From NCBI RefSeq assembly GCF_002025255.2, contig NZ_CP054587.1, positions 2,356,001 through 2,420,000 of the forward strand: DNA of 64,000 nucleotides. The letters run 5' to 3'. This DNA is from Halolamina sp. CBA1230. Lineage in GTDB: Archaea > Halobacteriota > Halobacteria > Halobacteriales > Haloferacaceae. Of this stretch, positions 51,678-60,289 are shown in pieces. Position 1 is the stretch's first letter. Each line of letters begins with the position of its first letter. A program made the translations under genes and the position numbers. A model generated the notes under the pieces. The model was not told the origin of the DNA. It saw nothing but the letters and a program-made list of their open reading frames with translations, and made no database searches.

Positions 51678-52736
51678 TTAAACGACAAATTCAGACATTT
51701 CCCTGAGTTTCTGCTCAAATAGCATATTAGATAATCTTTCTTCATAATTATCCTCGTTCAATAGAGCAACGTTTGACGAGTCTGCAAGACGGTGTAAGTC
51801 TTCATACTGCTCCTCCGAAAGACCCCTCACTACCGTAATCAGTTGTAAGTCTGCTTGTTCAGCATAATCTTTCGGCTTGCGTATGAGTTCTGACCGAAGT
51901 TCACCTGAGTCTTTGCTGACAGACGGACTTTCGTCAACTGCATCATTGTCCTCTTGCGAATAATCCTTTACTTCAATGGCATATCCAGTTCCCATCCCCC
52001 CGAGTGGTAGGGCAACTGCGTCAAAATCAGGATTATCTCCAACATCCACCTGAATACGCACATTTTCAAGTGCGATTCCAGTTAACTCGCACACAGAATC
52101 GAATACCTCGTCCTCAAAGTCATTATTTTCCTCGTCAAGATACCAGTCGGTTATATTCGAACTTTCCTTAACTTTTTTATCGAAATATTCATGGACTATC
52201 TCTCCATCATATGTCAGTTCTTTCGCCTCCGCATAATCTCCAACATATGTGGAAATTTCGTGTATTTCGTTTGCAAAGAACCCGATAAATGACTCACCAT
52301 CTTCGGATGTTTTAGCTAAAATACTTATTTTGAATTTGTCTGAACGTTCTTCAGACCGTCTGTGCGGGGGTTTATCGCGTTCATCCATAACAAACAGTAG
52401 AACAGGATGCTCTGTCTGTTCTCCTGTATATTTTGTAGTGTTACCAGCAGACTGAGGGTGACGTGAAGGGAATCCTACCCTTATCTGTTCTTCAGCAAAC
52501 AGCACATCTTGTGCAACGGTAGAAACAGGTTCCCCGAATTCCTCTAATTCTTTTCCAATCTGTTCCCGTTGCTCCCTCACCAACTTCCTGACTTTTTTGT
52601 TAAATTCTTCTTGAGGGCTTATTTCTTGGAAATCTGACTCATTCTTCTCAATCACTCTAGAATAAAAGAAGTCTTTGGGAACCTGTTCTGCATGTCTTCC
52701 AGTCGTAGGGACAATCTGAATCTGGTCGAAGTACAT
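51678..52736 (-). CDS. Putative PD-(D/E)xK nuclease, unknown family
   Basis: A 352-residue protein, AT-rich for this genome. The C-terminal half has a nuclease-like motif: Asp239 in NPDFDAVALP, a glycine turn, then Glu255-Val-Lys257 in GYAIEVKDYS, as in restriction-endonuclease folds. The last part (QLITVVRGLSEEQYEDLHRL) is a strand-helix that could complete the fold. The N-terminal half (1-200) is not recognised. It is divergent from the type IIG-like gene, 191 nt away, and could be a companion nuclease or a separate defence gene. Function inferred from motif only. Confidence 0.6.
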   Translation of the reverse strand: MYFDQIQIVPTTGRHAEQVPKDFFYSRVIEKNESDFQEISPQEEFNKKVRKLVREQREQIGKELEEFGEPVSTVAQDVLFAEEQIRVGFPSRHPQSAGNTTKYTGEQTEHPVLLFVMDERDKPPHRRSEERSDKFKISILAKTSEDGESFIGFFANEIHEISTYVGDYAEAKELTYDGEIVHEYFDKKVKESSNITDWYLDEENNDFEDEVFDSVCELTGIALENVRIQVDVGDNPDFDAVALPLGGMGTGYAIEVKDYSQEDNDAVDESPSVSKDSGELRSELIRKPKDYAEQADLQLITVVRGLSEEQYEDLHRLADSSNVALLNEDNYEERLSNMLFEQKLREMSEFVV

Positions 52737-52927
52737 TTGTGACTAATCCGTCACTCCTACCGTATTAACGTAACCCTCGGGAACCAGATTCTAATTGGCT
52801 AATCAACATTTCCTAATTTCTCAGGAGTTAGCTCTATCAGAGCAGGACGTTTGGTCTCGATAAGGCCGCCACCGCCACTCTGGCTTTCCGGTGGAATTTA
52901 TCACACTTGACGAAGAAACCGAGTGTA
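52737..52927. promoter_or_regulatory. Divergent promoter region of the two nuclease genes
   Basis: This 191-nt gap separates the starts of the minus-strand nuclease gene and the plus-strand type IIG-like gene. It is AT-rich on the left side (AATTGGCTAATCAACATTTC), giving several TATA-like options. It holds one copy of CGATAAGG (52858-52865), the 8-mer that recurs in the element. No definite promoter can be singled out. Confidence 0.35.
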
Positions 52928-55900
52928 ATGTCGACTATCTCGCTGGAAGACCTCCACGAGGCCTTTGTTACTCTTCATGAAGAGGTCAGACAGGAAGGGA
53001 GCGAGTTCGACTTCCGTTACAGTCTGGTAGACCACCTCTTCACCGATGCGCTGGGATGGTCGCGTACAGTCGGGGAAGGTCACGTCAACTTCGAAGACGA
53101 GCGCAAGGACGTGCTGTGTTACGATGATAGTGACCCACCGTTCCCGGTTATCGTTTGCGAGACGAAGCGACCCTCTCACGACCTTGGTCTTGATGACGTA
53201 GAACAATTGAGGACCTACATGAACGGGGTCGGGAGTGCCGATTACGGTATCCTGACGAACGGTCATGAGTTCCGTCTATACGACTACGATGGGGATAATA
53301 GAGAACTAAGCGTTATCGACGGCTTTGAGATTGCGACCGTCGCTGAGGCGGAATTTGAAGCCCTATCAGAGAGTCAGCGAACCGCACTTGACGAGTTAGA
53401 ACGTCTCCATCACAGCCGATTTGTTGACCTCGGAGACGCCGAGTATTTCCGGAGGACATATCAGGAAGTTCCTGTCCAATATCAGCCCGGCACAGAAGAC
53501 GAAGGGTATGAACTGTTCTTAGATGCTATCAAAGATTCACTTGATGCTCTAACCGACATACTCAAGCGGTTTTTCGAGGACTACCGTGACCGCCCGGAAG
53601 ACTCCTATCCTCGTTCTTTCCTCGACTCGACGTTCCCGGACTGGAAGGAGTGGCGAGAATACACGGGCCAAAGTGGGAACGCGAAGGAAGCGTTCTGCCG
53701 GGAAACTGCCTACATCATGTTGAACCGGGCGCTGTTCGCTCGGATTGCGGAAGACAAGGAGATTGTAGGGCATACACGAATCTCGTCACGGGGGATGGCC
53801 GATGCCTTGGACCATGATGACCGCCCTTATCTCGACGCCCTGATGGACACCTACGACGATATTGACGACCACTATCCAGACCTCTACGAACTGGGGATTT
53901 TCGATTGGTGGTGGGTCAGCCGCGATAAGCGCCAGCAGTTCGATGACAAGGAAGAACGCGCTCAGGAAAGTCTGGAAGATGACCTCAATCATACTCTCGG
54001 AACCGTTCTAAAGCGTCTGAACCGTTTCGACTTTGAGTATGTGAATCGTGACATCCTCGGTCACGTTTACGAAGACTACCTCCCCAAGAAGGAACGCAAG
54101 GAACTGGGCGAATACTACACACCAATAGAAGTCGTCCAGTTCATGCTGGATTCCGTAGACTATCGACCCGGCGAAGACCTCGGCCAAAAGCAGGTACTCG
54201 ACCCGGCTTGTGGGAGCGGAACGTTCCTTACCGAAGTCACGGAGCGGCTCATCACCCACTACGTCGAGAAGTTCAATAAAACAAGCGTCAGGAAGTTGGA
54301 CTCCGACGAGGCTCGCACGATTCTCGAAAGGGTTGAGGAGAACGTCTATGGAATCGACATCAACCCCTTCGCGGCACACATCACGCAAATCAATCTCCTG
54401 TTCCGCACTATCGACCTCTACGACAAGGTAACTGAACAGAATCCCAACTACACGATGGACGGGTTCGAGATTCACGTCGCAGACACGCTTTCACCAACGC
54501 TTCTGGAGAAGCAGGGCGGAACAACTGAAGAGGAGGGCGAACAGTCGTCACTTGAGCAGTTCGCAGGGTACAACGGACGGGCGAAGTCGTTCATCGAAGA
54601 CCGGAACGAGGTAGACCACATCAAAGATGAAGAGGAGTTTGACGTAGTGGTTGCGAATCCTCCCTACGTCCGTATCCAAAACCTACGCGGTGTGAAAGAC
54701 GAATACTCTGCACGCTATGCGACGGCCATCAAGAACTTCGACATCTACGTACCGTTCATTGAGCGGGGGATAGAGTGGCTAACTGACGACGGCAAACTCA
54801 CGTACATCTGCCCGAACCGTCTGTTCACTAACGATTACGCACAGAAGATTCGTGACCGGCTGACCGAGGAACCGATTACGCAATTACTGGATTTCAAAGA
54901 TACCGAGGTGTTTGATGCCGCCACACCCTACCCATGTATCATTTCTGTCGATAAAACCAAGACTGTTGATGGCAACTCAGTAGAGGTTGGGAGGTTTGCA
55001 GATGAAAGAGAGGGGGTTCTTGACGAAATCTATCATCTGGACCAATGGAAAACCCCCGAGGAAGTAGACGAGTACGACCTGTTTGAATATCCCCAGTGTA
55101 GTCTCCGGGAGGACAACCATGACGATTACTTGACTTCTTGGAAACCGATGCCCGAAAGCGAAAAGCAGGTTTTCGACTTACTCAAACAATCCGCAGACTC
55201 TCGACTTCAGGAAGTAGCAAAAGAGGTCTTCGTGGGGATTCAGACGAGTGCGAATCCCGTTTATCTCGGCTACGTTGAGGGGAACCCGAATCAAGACGTA
55301 GTCCAATTTAGAGCAAAAGGCGATGAGGATGCGATGCCAGTAGAGAGAGGTATCCTTCGGCGGCTCCTTCGCGGTCCTGAGATAGACCGCTGGGGTGTAA
55401 ACTGGGAAGGTCTTTGGCTTGTTTTCCCGTACGAGGTTGCGAGCGGTGACGCGGAGGTGATGACGAAAGAGACTCTTCAAGAGGACTTCCCCAATACGTG
55501 GGACTTCTTCAAATCGCATGAAGACTATCTCAAAGACCGGAGTATGCAGAACGACACCCAATGGTGGGCATTTGGTCGCCGTCAAAATGTCGAAAAAATG
55601 GAGCCAGATAAAATCATGACGAACATTATGAGTAGTTACAATCGGTTTGTAGCTGACACCGACGGCGAGTATTATTTCGTCGGTGGGGGAAATGCAGGCG
55701 GTTACGGCATCCAATTGAGAGGAGAGTATGCCCCGGATTCCGAAGACCTACTCTACTACGTTGCTCTGCTCAACTCACGAGTTCTGGAGTTCTTCCACAA
55801 ACACATCGCCCCCATCTTTGGGGGGAAATATTACTCCTACAATAAACGGTATCTCGAACCACACCCCATCGTTCTTCCCGAGAACGCACCAGACTCCGAA

Positions 55901-56422
55901 ATCGAAACGAAGGCTAAAGGAATCAAAGCCAAGCGCGAAGAAAGGACGGACCTCCAATATCGAACATCAGACGTTCGTAACTATTTAGAGGAGTACGAGT
56001 GCGACAGTACGATTCTCGACATCGTAGCCTCCACCAGTCTTGATGATGACGACTACCGACAGGGTCCAATTCGCACCAACGACAAGATGGAGGTCAGTTC
56101 CGAGAAAGTCTATCAGGTCGTGATGAAGCGAGGACACGCACTTGAGTTCGAGAGTGAATCCGTCCGTGACTTCGTCTTCGAACTACTGACGGCACAGGAC
56201 AAGCGCCTCGGTCGGATGGAAATTCTAAATATGGACGTTCCGACTCGTGACGACGTACTGGCCCTCATGGACGAATACGAGTCTGACGAAGCTCGAATCA
56301 AGGAACTCGAAAGAGAGGCCGAAGAGCTGCAGGCCGAACTGGACGATATGATTCTCCGTGACGTGTACGACCTCGATGACGAAGAAGTAGAAGTCGTTGA
56401 TGAATTCTTAGAGGTCTGGTAA
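52928..56422 (+). CDS. Type IIG-like restriction-modification protein (nuclease plus N6-adenine methylase)
   Basis: An 1164-residue fused enzyme. N-terminus: a PD-(D/E)xK nuclease of the type I R-subunit kind, with Asp61 and Glu78-Thr-Lys80 (VIVCETKRP). Middle: methylase motif [16 protein letters not shown] (423-437) and catalytic NPPY (577-580, in [11 protein letters not shown]). The C-terminal 500 residues would be the target-recognition part, ending in a coiled coil ([16 protein letters not shown]). Such single-chain enzymes cut and methylate without other subunits. ATG 52928 is preferred; a TTG 7 codons upstream is possible. No separate specificity gene is nearby. Confidence 0.88.
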   Translation: MSTISLEDLHEAFVTLHEEVRQEGSEFDFRYSLVDHLFTDALGWSRTVGEGHVNFEDERKDVLCYDDSDPPFPVIVCETKRPSHDLGLDDVEQLRTYMNGVGSADYGILTNGHEFRLYDYDGDNRELSVIDGFEIATVAEAEFEALSESQRTALDELERLHHSRFVDLGDAEYFRRTYQEVPVQYQPGTEDEGYELFLDAIKDSLDALTDILKRFFEDYRDRPEDSYPRSFLDSTFPDWKEWREYTGQSGNAKEAFCRETAYIMLNRALFARIAEDKEIVGHTRISSRGMADALDHDDRPYLDALMDTYDDIDDHYPDLYELGIFDWWWVSRDKRQQFDDKEERAQESLEDDLNHTLGTVLKRLNRFDFEYVNRDILGHVYEDYLPKKERKELGEYYTPIEVVQFMLDSVDYRPGEDLGQKQVLDPACGSGTFLTEVTERLITHYVEKFNKTSVRKLDSDEARTILERVEENVYGIDINPFAAHITQINLLFRTIDLYDKVTEQNPNYTMDGFEIHVADTLSPTLLEKQGGTTEEEGEQSSLEQFAGYNGRAKSFIEDRNEVDHIKDEEEFDVVVANPPYVRIQNLRGVKDEYSARYATAIKNFDIYVPFIERGIEWLTDDGKLTYICPNRLFTNDYAQKIRDRLTEEPITQLLDFKDTEVFDAATPYPCIISVDKTKTVDGNSVEVGRFADEREGVLDEIYHLDQWKTPEEVDEYDLFEYPQCSLREDNHDDYLTSWKPMPESEKQVFDLLKQSADSRLQEVAKEVFVGIQTSANPVYLGYVEGNPNQDVVQFRAKGDEDAMPVERGILRRLLRGPEIDRWGVNWEGLWLVFPYEVASGDAEVMTKETLQEDFPNTWDFFKSHEDYLKDRSMQNDTQWWAFGRRQNVEKMEPDKIMTNIMSSYNRFVADTDGEYYFVGGGNAGGYGIQLRGEYAPDSEDLLYYVALLNSRVLEFFHKHIAPIFGGKYYSYNKRYLEPHPIVLPENAPDSEIETKAKGIKAKREERTDLQYRTSDVRNYLEEYECDSTILDIVASTSLDDDDYRQGPIRTNDKMEVSSEKVYQVVMKRGHALEFESESVRDFVFELLTAQDKRLGRMEILNMDVPTRDDVLALMDEYESDEARIKELEREAEELQAELDDMILRDVYDLDDEEVEVVDEFLEVW

Positions 56423-56837
56423 ATCGGCAAGGAAAGCAGCGATAAGGTCGCCGGGGTGATTTCCGTGATGCTGTGAGGTTCTAATTCTCCGCTGTTTTCA
56501 TCAGCGCCCTTATCGCTGTCAACAGCTGTCTACTCCTACATTGTGGCCGTGAACGACCGCCGGAATCGCACCGGTATGGTCGTCAGCGCGACCCAGAGCG
56601 GTGCGGGGCGGTCTGCTGGGCTGTCTGCCGCTGGACCTTATCGGTGCTAACATCGCAGTATTGGCTGTTTGCTGCCCCCGTATTGCAGTAGCCAGTTGTT
56701 GCTTTGACAGTAGCCCTCTCAGGGGTGGACTGGAACATCAATTTGCTCATCAGTTCGTCGTGTGTAACCAACGGGGTTTAACACTACTTCTCCTCAATAT
56801 ATACATTACTAAGGGGTATATATACCCCTTGGGGGGT
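56423..56837. other. Gene-free stretch with recurring 8-mer and a palindrome
   Basis: About 415 nt without a credible gene. It contains three copies of CCTTATCG or its complement (56440-56447, 56508-56515, 56636-56643), a CAACAGCTGT palindrome-like patch near 56520, and a 20-bp perfect palindrome at 56811-56830. Short frames here lack acidity and family signs. It separates two oppositely oriented genes at their 3' ends, so a promoter is not required here, which makes the clustered motifs more noticeable. Confidence 0.5.
56811..56830. repeat. Perfect 20-bp palindrome
   Basis: AAGGGGTATATATACCCCTT equals its own reverse complement, with an alternating TATATA centre. It lies 8 nt beyond the stop codon of the minus-strand TFIIB-like gene. 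It could be a cruciform, a two-way terminator, or a dimeric protein's binding site. Confidence 0.8.
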
Positions 56838-57425
56838 TTATATGCTATCGTCCCCGTGCAGGTGATGTTCATTTCGGTTCTCGTCCTGTACTGATGGTGC
56901 AGTATCAGGTAGCCGAGACTCAATCTTACCGTACGCACTCTTTACGGATTTCTCATCAAGATTGAGGGAATCCACTATCTCTTGGAAGAGCGGGTCCATC
57001 TTCTCATCAGACAAGTTCGGATGGCAACGTCGTTCAGTATTCTTACAATTTTCCTCAACAACGTAGGAACAAACGCAGTATGCAACTAAAGATGATTCTA
57101 AGCCGAGCTTTTCTCGGTCAAGATTGACGAAGTACCCCCGTGCTTGACCTCGCTCTTTAGGTGTCAAACCTAATTGTGCAGACAAGATGTCAATATAGTC
57201 ACTCGCCATCTCGTAGGTGATGACTTGGTCATTGTACCAATTGAGCGCTGTTACCTTGCCAGAATTGATTTCTTTTAAATACTTGAAGTGTTGTTTCTTA
57301 TTTAATTTTCTATAATCTGATATAAAACTCCCCTCAGGAGCATCATCGGCACGGAAGTGTGTTGCATTGTTTGAATCGGGATTATCGGGAGTTCGGAACT
57401 GATTTCGATTTTTTTGAGTACTCAT
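56838..57425 (-). CDS. TFIIB-like single cyclin-fold protein (putative)
   Basis: A 195-residue protein. Residues about 75-175 follow the pattern of a TFB cyclin repeat: helix ASDYIDILSAQLGLTPKERG, helix QARGYFVNLDREKLGLESSL, helix VAYCVCSYVVEENCKN, then FQEIVDSLNLDEKSVKSAYG and KIESRL. Only one repeat and no N-terminal zinc ribbon are present. Viruses and plasmids of halophiles can carry such reduced factors; it could bind DNA or RNA polymerase to control element genes. The assignment rests on helix spacing and hydrophobic pattern only. Confidence 0.5.
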   Translation of the reverse strand: MSTQKNRNQFRTPDNPDSNNATHFRADDAPEGSFISDYRKLNKKQHFKYLKEINSGKVTALNWYNDQVITYEMASDYIDILSAQLGLTPKERGQARGYFVNLDREKLGLESSLVAYCVCSYVVEENCKNTERRCHPNLSDEKMDPLFQEIVDSLNLDEKSVKSAYGKIESRLPDTAPSVQDENRNEHHLHGDDSI

Positions 57426-57789
57426 AGATAAGTTAGTGGCAGACCTGACTCCTTCCGCTCCTTATCGGCGCTGACCCTACAGCTACCGCTTGCTGATGTT
57501 TTCGTTATGTCTCTCCCTGCCCTTTGACTTGTAAGCCTCTGGCTGGGAGTTGACGAGAGACCCGTAGAACGGTGGTGAGTAAGTAGGTCGATGGGTACTT
57601 TAGGAGTCTGGGGTCTGCTCATTAACCAGATATTTCTCCAAACACGAAAGTCTACCGGAGATGAATCTTTAGCAGGTGTTCCCGACGCCCGATTTCGCCG
57701 AAAATCTGGTCAAATACCCTCAGCTTCGAGCGCGGAAGGTTACTAATGATGTACGGGTGGGGGTGTCTCCGATGTTCCAACCGGGCCGC
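57426..57789. other. Gene-free stretch upstream of the TFIIB-like gene
   Basis: About 364 nt. It must hold the promoter of the minus-strand TFIIB-like gene, but no clear TATA box stands out. One CCTTATCG copy lies at 57460-57467. An open frame of 66 codons (57422-57622, minus) overlaps the gene start by ATGA, but its product is basic and low in Asp/Glu, unlike genes of this genome. The right part lies behind the stop of the next minus-strand gene. Confidence 0.45.
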
Positions 57790-58026
57790 TTACTCGTCCA
57801 TCAAAATGTAGACCACAGCTCGCGCGCCGACTTTCTTTTTTTGTAGCTCTCCCCTGTCAACCAGACTTTCCAATTTGTTGTAGGCGGACGCCCGAGAGCA
57901 GTCCAATTCCTCGGCGACCTCCGTAGCAGTCAGTACGGGCAAATTCGCGTTCTGGAAGACAGACAGTACGCTATCAAGCGTCACCTGCTCTGTGTACTGC
58001 CCGCTCTCATCTCTCTCACGCTCCAT
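57790..58026 (-). CDS. Small winged helix-turn-helix protein
   Basis: A 78-residue protein. VLSVFQNANLPVLTATEVAE, then LDCSRASAYNKLESLVDRGE, is a complete helix-turn-helix with recognition helix, and LQKKKVGARAVVYIL is the beta wing. It resembles small MarR/ArsR-like regulators common on haloarchaeal plasmids and proviruses. It is divergent from the SWIM-domain gene and probably controls the intervening promoters. Confidence 0.85.
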   Translation of the reverse strand: MERERDESGQYTEQVTLDSVLSVFQNANLPVLTATEVAEELDCSRASAYNKLESLVDRGELQKKKVGARAVVYILMDE

Positions 58027-58158
58027 GCGCGTGTGTCCGGGCGGGCGGAGTATAATCCCTCTGGCTTCGAGGTTATTGGGGAAGACTTATCACCAATAGC
58101 TTCGTGGTTACTGGTAGAAGGTCGCTCGACCCTCGGGGCGTTGCGGTTCGGAAAACGC

Positions 58159-58177
58159 CCGGTGCTTGGAACACCGG
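58159..58177 (+). promoter_or_regulatory. Inverted repeat between the winged-helix and SWIM genes
   Basis: CCGGTG (58159-58164) and CACCGG (58172-58177) form a 6-bp inverted repeat with a 7-nt centre, 27 nt before the ATG at 58204. It is a candidate operator for the divergent winged-helix regulator, or a leader hairpin. Confidence 0.35.
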
Positions 58178-58203
58178 ACGGTGGCCTTCTTGGGAGAAAG
58201 CCA

Positions 58204-58716
58204 ATGGAAGATACAACGACTACAGCTGATAAGCGCATCGTTGAGGAACTACAGTTCGGTGCAAAGACTGCGAAGCGGGTTGGGTGGGAAGCATGGGAGT
58301 TCTCAGTAGAGGCTCCGCACCTTGTTCGGGTTACGAACGCAAGCTACGGGTTCGAGAAGGAGGACCATAGCTATCTCGTCGGCGTCGACGACCGCGGCGA
58401 CGTCGTCGTCCCCGCTGAGTGCGGCTGTAAGGCCGACCGCTTCCGCGACCACTACGACTGCAAGCACAAAGTCGCGCTGGCGACTATCGGTGGTCCTGTC
58501 GTTCTCCAAGCTGCTGTAGACGTGGAGAGCAGCGCGCCGGCCTTATCGGTGCAAGAGCGCGACGACGTCACAACGGTCGCAGACAAACTCCAGACTGACG
58601 GCGGGAGTGTGGCCGTCGACGCCGATTCAGACAGCTGTCGGCACGGCGACGACCGTTGTGACGGTCCTAACGGTGAGGGGCTTCCCTGCTTCCCCTGCTT
58701 CGAGGTGGGCCGATGA
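58204..58716 (+). CDS. SWIM zinc-finger protein
   Basis: A 170-residue protein. The SWIM motif is in the middle: CGCKADRFRDHYDCKHKVAL (C-x-C ... C-x-H). Before it is a strand-rich part (EFSVEAPHLVRVTNASYG) and after it an acidic tail ending in a Cys cluster (CRHGDDRCDG and CFPCFE). SWIM domains bind DNA or proteins; short versions are frequent on haloarchaeal mobile elements. ATG 58204 is chosen, since the upstream extension is unlike the family. It overlaps the next gene by 4 nt. Confidence 0.88.
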   Translation: MEDTTTTADKRIVEELQFGAKTAKRVGWEAWEFSVEAPHLVRVTNASYGFEKEDHSYLVGVDDRGDVVVPAECGCKADRFRDHYDCKHKVALATIGGPVVLQAAVDVESSAPALSVQERDDVTTVADKLQTDGGSVAVDADSDSCRHGDDRCDGPNGEGLPCFPCFEVGR

Positions 58717-59576
58717 CGGACCACAAGAACGACGAGCGCACCGTCCGCTGTCCGGTCGAAGGCTGTGACGCAACGCCGCTGGCAAGAGGCGTGAATCTTC
58801 ACGTCAATCGTTCGAGCGGGGACGGGCATGGCCCGCGCGGAGAAGTCCCTGAGGGAATCTCGTTCGAAAACCTCGAAACAGTCGGTGAGCGCGAGGTCGA
58901 GATGGACTATCCCGACGAACGAAATAACGAGAAACATGCGCGCCTGTGCCCCTACTGTTCCCAGAGCTTCGCCGGCGTGCAGGGGCTAATGATTCATCTG
59001 GGCCAGACGGCTGGCCGAAAGAATCACCCTGCGAACCCGAAAGAACGGCACGAACCCGGGGACTTCCCCCGTGTAGAGGTGGATGCTCAGGGGAATCTTC
59101 AGCAGGTCGTTGATACGTCGCCGACAGACGACACCGAGAAGGGCGCAGTTTCGGAAGCACGGGTGTTCAACCTGATTGCCGACCTCGTCGCAGACGGCGA
59201 GGTGCTAACTGCGAATCGGGTTCGTAGCCAGCTTCTCGGTGTCAACAGCGTAAATCGCCCAGTCAGAACAGAGTCCCCTCACCCAGAGGTCTTCGACGCG
59301 CTCTTAGCACACGGCTATGCGGATGATGCCACCAACGACATCTCTGCCGCCGTCGAGAAGGAAGGCATCATGGTTGCACTTCGAGGGGAATCAGCACTCT
59401 ACACGACTGACGAAGCTCTCGACCTCGCGGCTTATCTGGAAGAGTTGGCCGACCGGCGGGACTGGCAGGATAGTGAAATGCGGGATTTCATCGAGTTCCT
59501 TCGATACAGTACAGAACTCCTACGTAACGACGGGGGAAGAGAAAGTCTCCACGAGGAGTTCTCCAGCTGGCGGTGA
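58713..59576 (+). CDS. Zinc-finger protein of unknown function
   Basis: A 287-residue protein with two zinc motifs near the N-terminus: RCPVEGCDATP with HVNRSSGDGH, and LCPYCSQSFAGVQGLMIHLG with a following His (C2H2-like). The C-terminal part (about 145-287) is helical and acidic, possibly a dimer or partner-binding region. It is translationally coupled to the SWIM gene (ATGA), so the two may work together in DNA binding. No known family beyond the fingers. Confidence 0.75.
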   Translation: MTDHKNDERTVRCPVEGCDATPLARGVNLHVNRSSGDGHGPRGEVPEGISFENLETVGEREVEMDYPDERNNEKHARLCPYCSQSFAGVQGLMIHLGQTAGRKNHPANPKERHEPGDFPRVEVDAQGNLQQVVDTSPTDDTEKGAVSEARVFNLIADLVADGEVLTANRVRSQLLGVNSVNRPVRTESPHPEVFDALLAHGYADDATNDISAAVEKEGIMVALRGESALYTTDEALDLAAYLEELADRRDWQDSEMRDFIEFLRYSTELLRNDGGRESLHEEFSSWR

Positions 59577-59584
59577 GTCCTTCC

Positions 59585-59737
59585 ATGGCCCCCGCTTTCC
59601 GTGTCTGTGAACCCTGCCCACGTTGCGGCGACGACAGCAACGTGTGGTACTCCGAAAAGGCCGAGCCGACCGTAACGAAGGAACACTACACTTGCGAGAA
59701 GTGCGGGTTCGAGTGGACTGAAATCAGGCAGGACTAA
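59585..59737 (+). CDS. Small zinc-ribbon protein (50 residues)
   Basis: A 50-residue frame with two Cys pairs in ribbon spacing: CPRCG (11-15) and CEKCG (37-41), plus one extra Cys at 8. The end (CGFEWTEIRQD) is like the C-terminal ribbon of archaeal TFS or RPB9. It begins 8 nt after the zinc-finger gene, so it is the third zinc protein in the same transcript. Too short for many gene finders, but composition and spacing support it. Confidence 0.75.
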   Translation: MAPAFRVCEPCPRCGDDSNVWYSEKAEPTVTKEHYTCEKCGFEWTEIRQD

Positions 59738-59768
59738 CCCACTCGCGCCCTTATCGCTGCCTACGTTG

Positions 59769-59990
59769 ATGGAACAGTTCACCGAGGGCGACCGTGTGCG
59801 TGTGGACATCCCCGACGAGACTGACCCTGATTACGAGCGCTACCACGGAGTTCAGGGGACGGTCGTCGCCGTCCTCGAAGACGACGCGGGTCGAACTACT
59901 GGCGACGAACGCGATTCCCTACTATTTCGAGTGGAACTCGAAGACGGCCATGTAGAGGACTTTCGTTGGCGGGACCTTAGACCGCGATAA
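59769..59990 (+). CDS. Small acidic KOW/SH3-like protein
   Basis: A 73-residue protein. FTEGDRVRVDIPDETDPDYE then GVQGTVVAVLEDD, and FRVELEDGHVEDFRWRDLRP, give a five-strand SH3-like barrel of the KOW type. Such small domains bind nucleic acids or proteins. The ATG at 59769 lies 10 nt after a CCTTATCG copy (59749-59756). It continues the run of small element genes. Confidence 0.75.
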   Translation: MEQFTEGDRVRVDIPDETDPDYERYHGVQGTVVAVLEDDAGRTTGDERDSLLFRVELEDGHVEDFRWRDLRPR

Positions 59991-60037
59991 ACGGCCGCTC
60001 TACCAGCGAAAAGGGTTCACTCCTTGCGGCTGATGGT

Positions 60038-60175
60038 ATGGGCGACGAACAGGATAAAAATCTTGAGATACCCCTACTAACCGACGAAGAGGAAGTTCAC
60101 GCCATGGCAGGTGCCGAGACGGATGAAGAGAAGGCAGTCGCGGTCGCACAGGCTCACCTCATTGGCGACCTGTAG
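60038..60175 (+). CDS. Small acidic hypothetical protein (45 residues)
   Basis: A 45-residue frame, MGDEQDKNLEIPLLTDEEEV then an Ala-rich helix (AETDEEKAVAVAQAHLIGDL). It is strongly acidic, in line with halophilic coding sequence, and lies 47 nt behind the KOW-like gene. No family recognised. The small size leaves some doubt. Confidence 0.5.
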   Translation: MGDEQDKNLEIPLLTDEEEVHAMAGAETDEEKAVAVAQAHLIGDL

Positions 60176-60257
60176 TTTCCTTCTGCGGAGTGCAAATATT
60201 GGGGCCACTCCCTATTGGGACGCCGATGTTACCCTAATTTTGCTCAAATGTATTCAC

Positions 60258-60266
60258 TTTTATAAT
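60258..60266 (+). promoter_or_regulatory. TATA box for the Rex-like pair
   Basis: TTTTATAAT centred about 28 nt before the ATG at 60290, in an AT-rich stretch. This is correct spacing for a leaderless start, and implies that the two-gene unit has its own promoter, separate from the small genes upstream. Confidence 0.6.
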
Positions 60267-60289
60267 GTGTTAATTCGAGAGGGTGAGTA

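Noticed and set aside
56601-56894. 97-codon plus-strand frame and 62-codon minus-strand frame in the gap after the type IIG-like gene
   Set aside because: Cys/Leu-rich and non-acidic, spanning the 20-bp palindrome and running antisense into the TFIIB-like gene.
57422-57622. 66-codon minus-strand frame overlapping the start of the TFIIB-like gene by ATGA
   Set aside because: The overlap is tempting, but the product is basic (many Arg/Ser/Thr, few Asp/Glu), unlike coding sequence here, and has no recognisable pattern.
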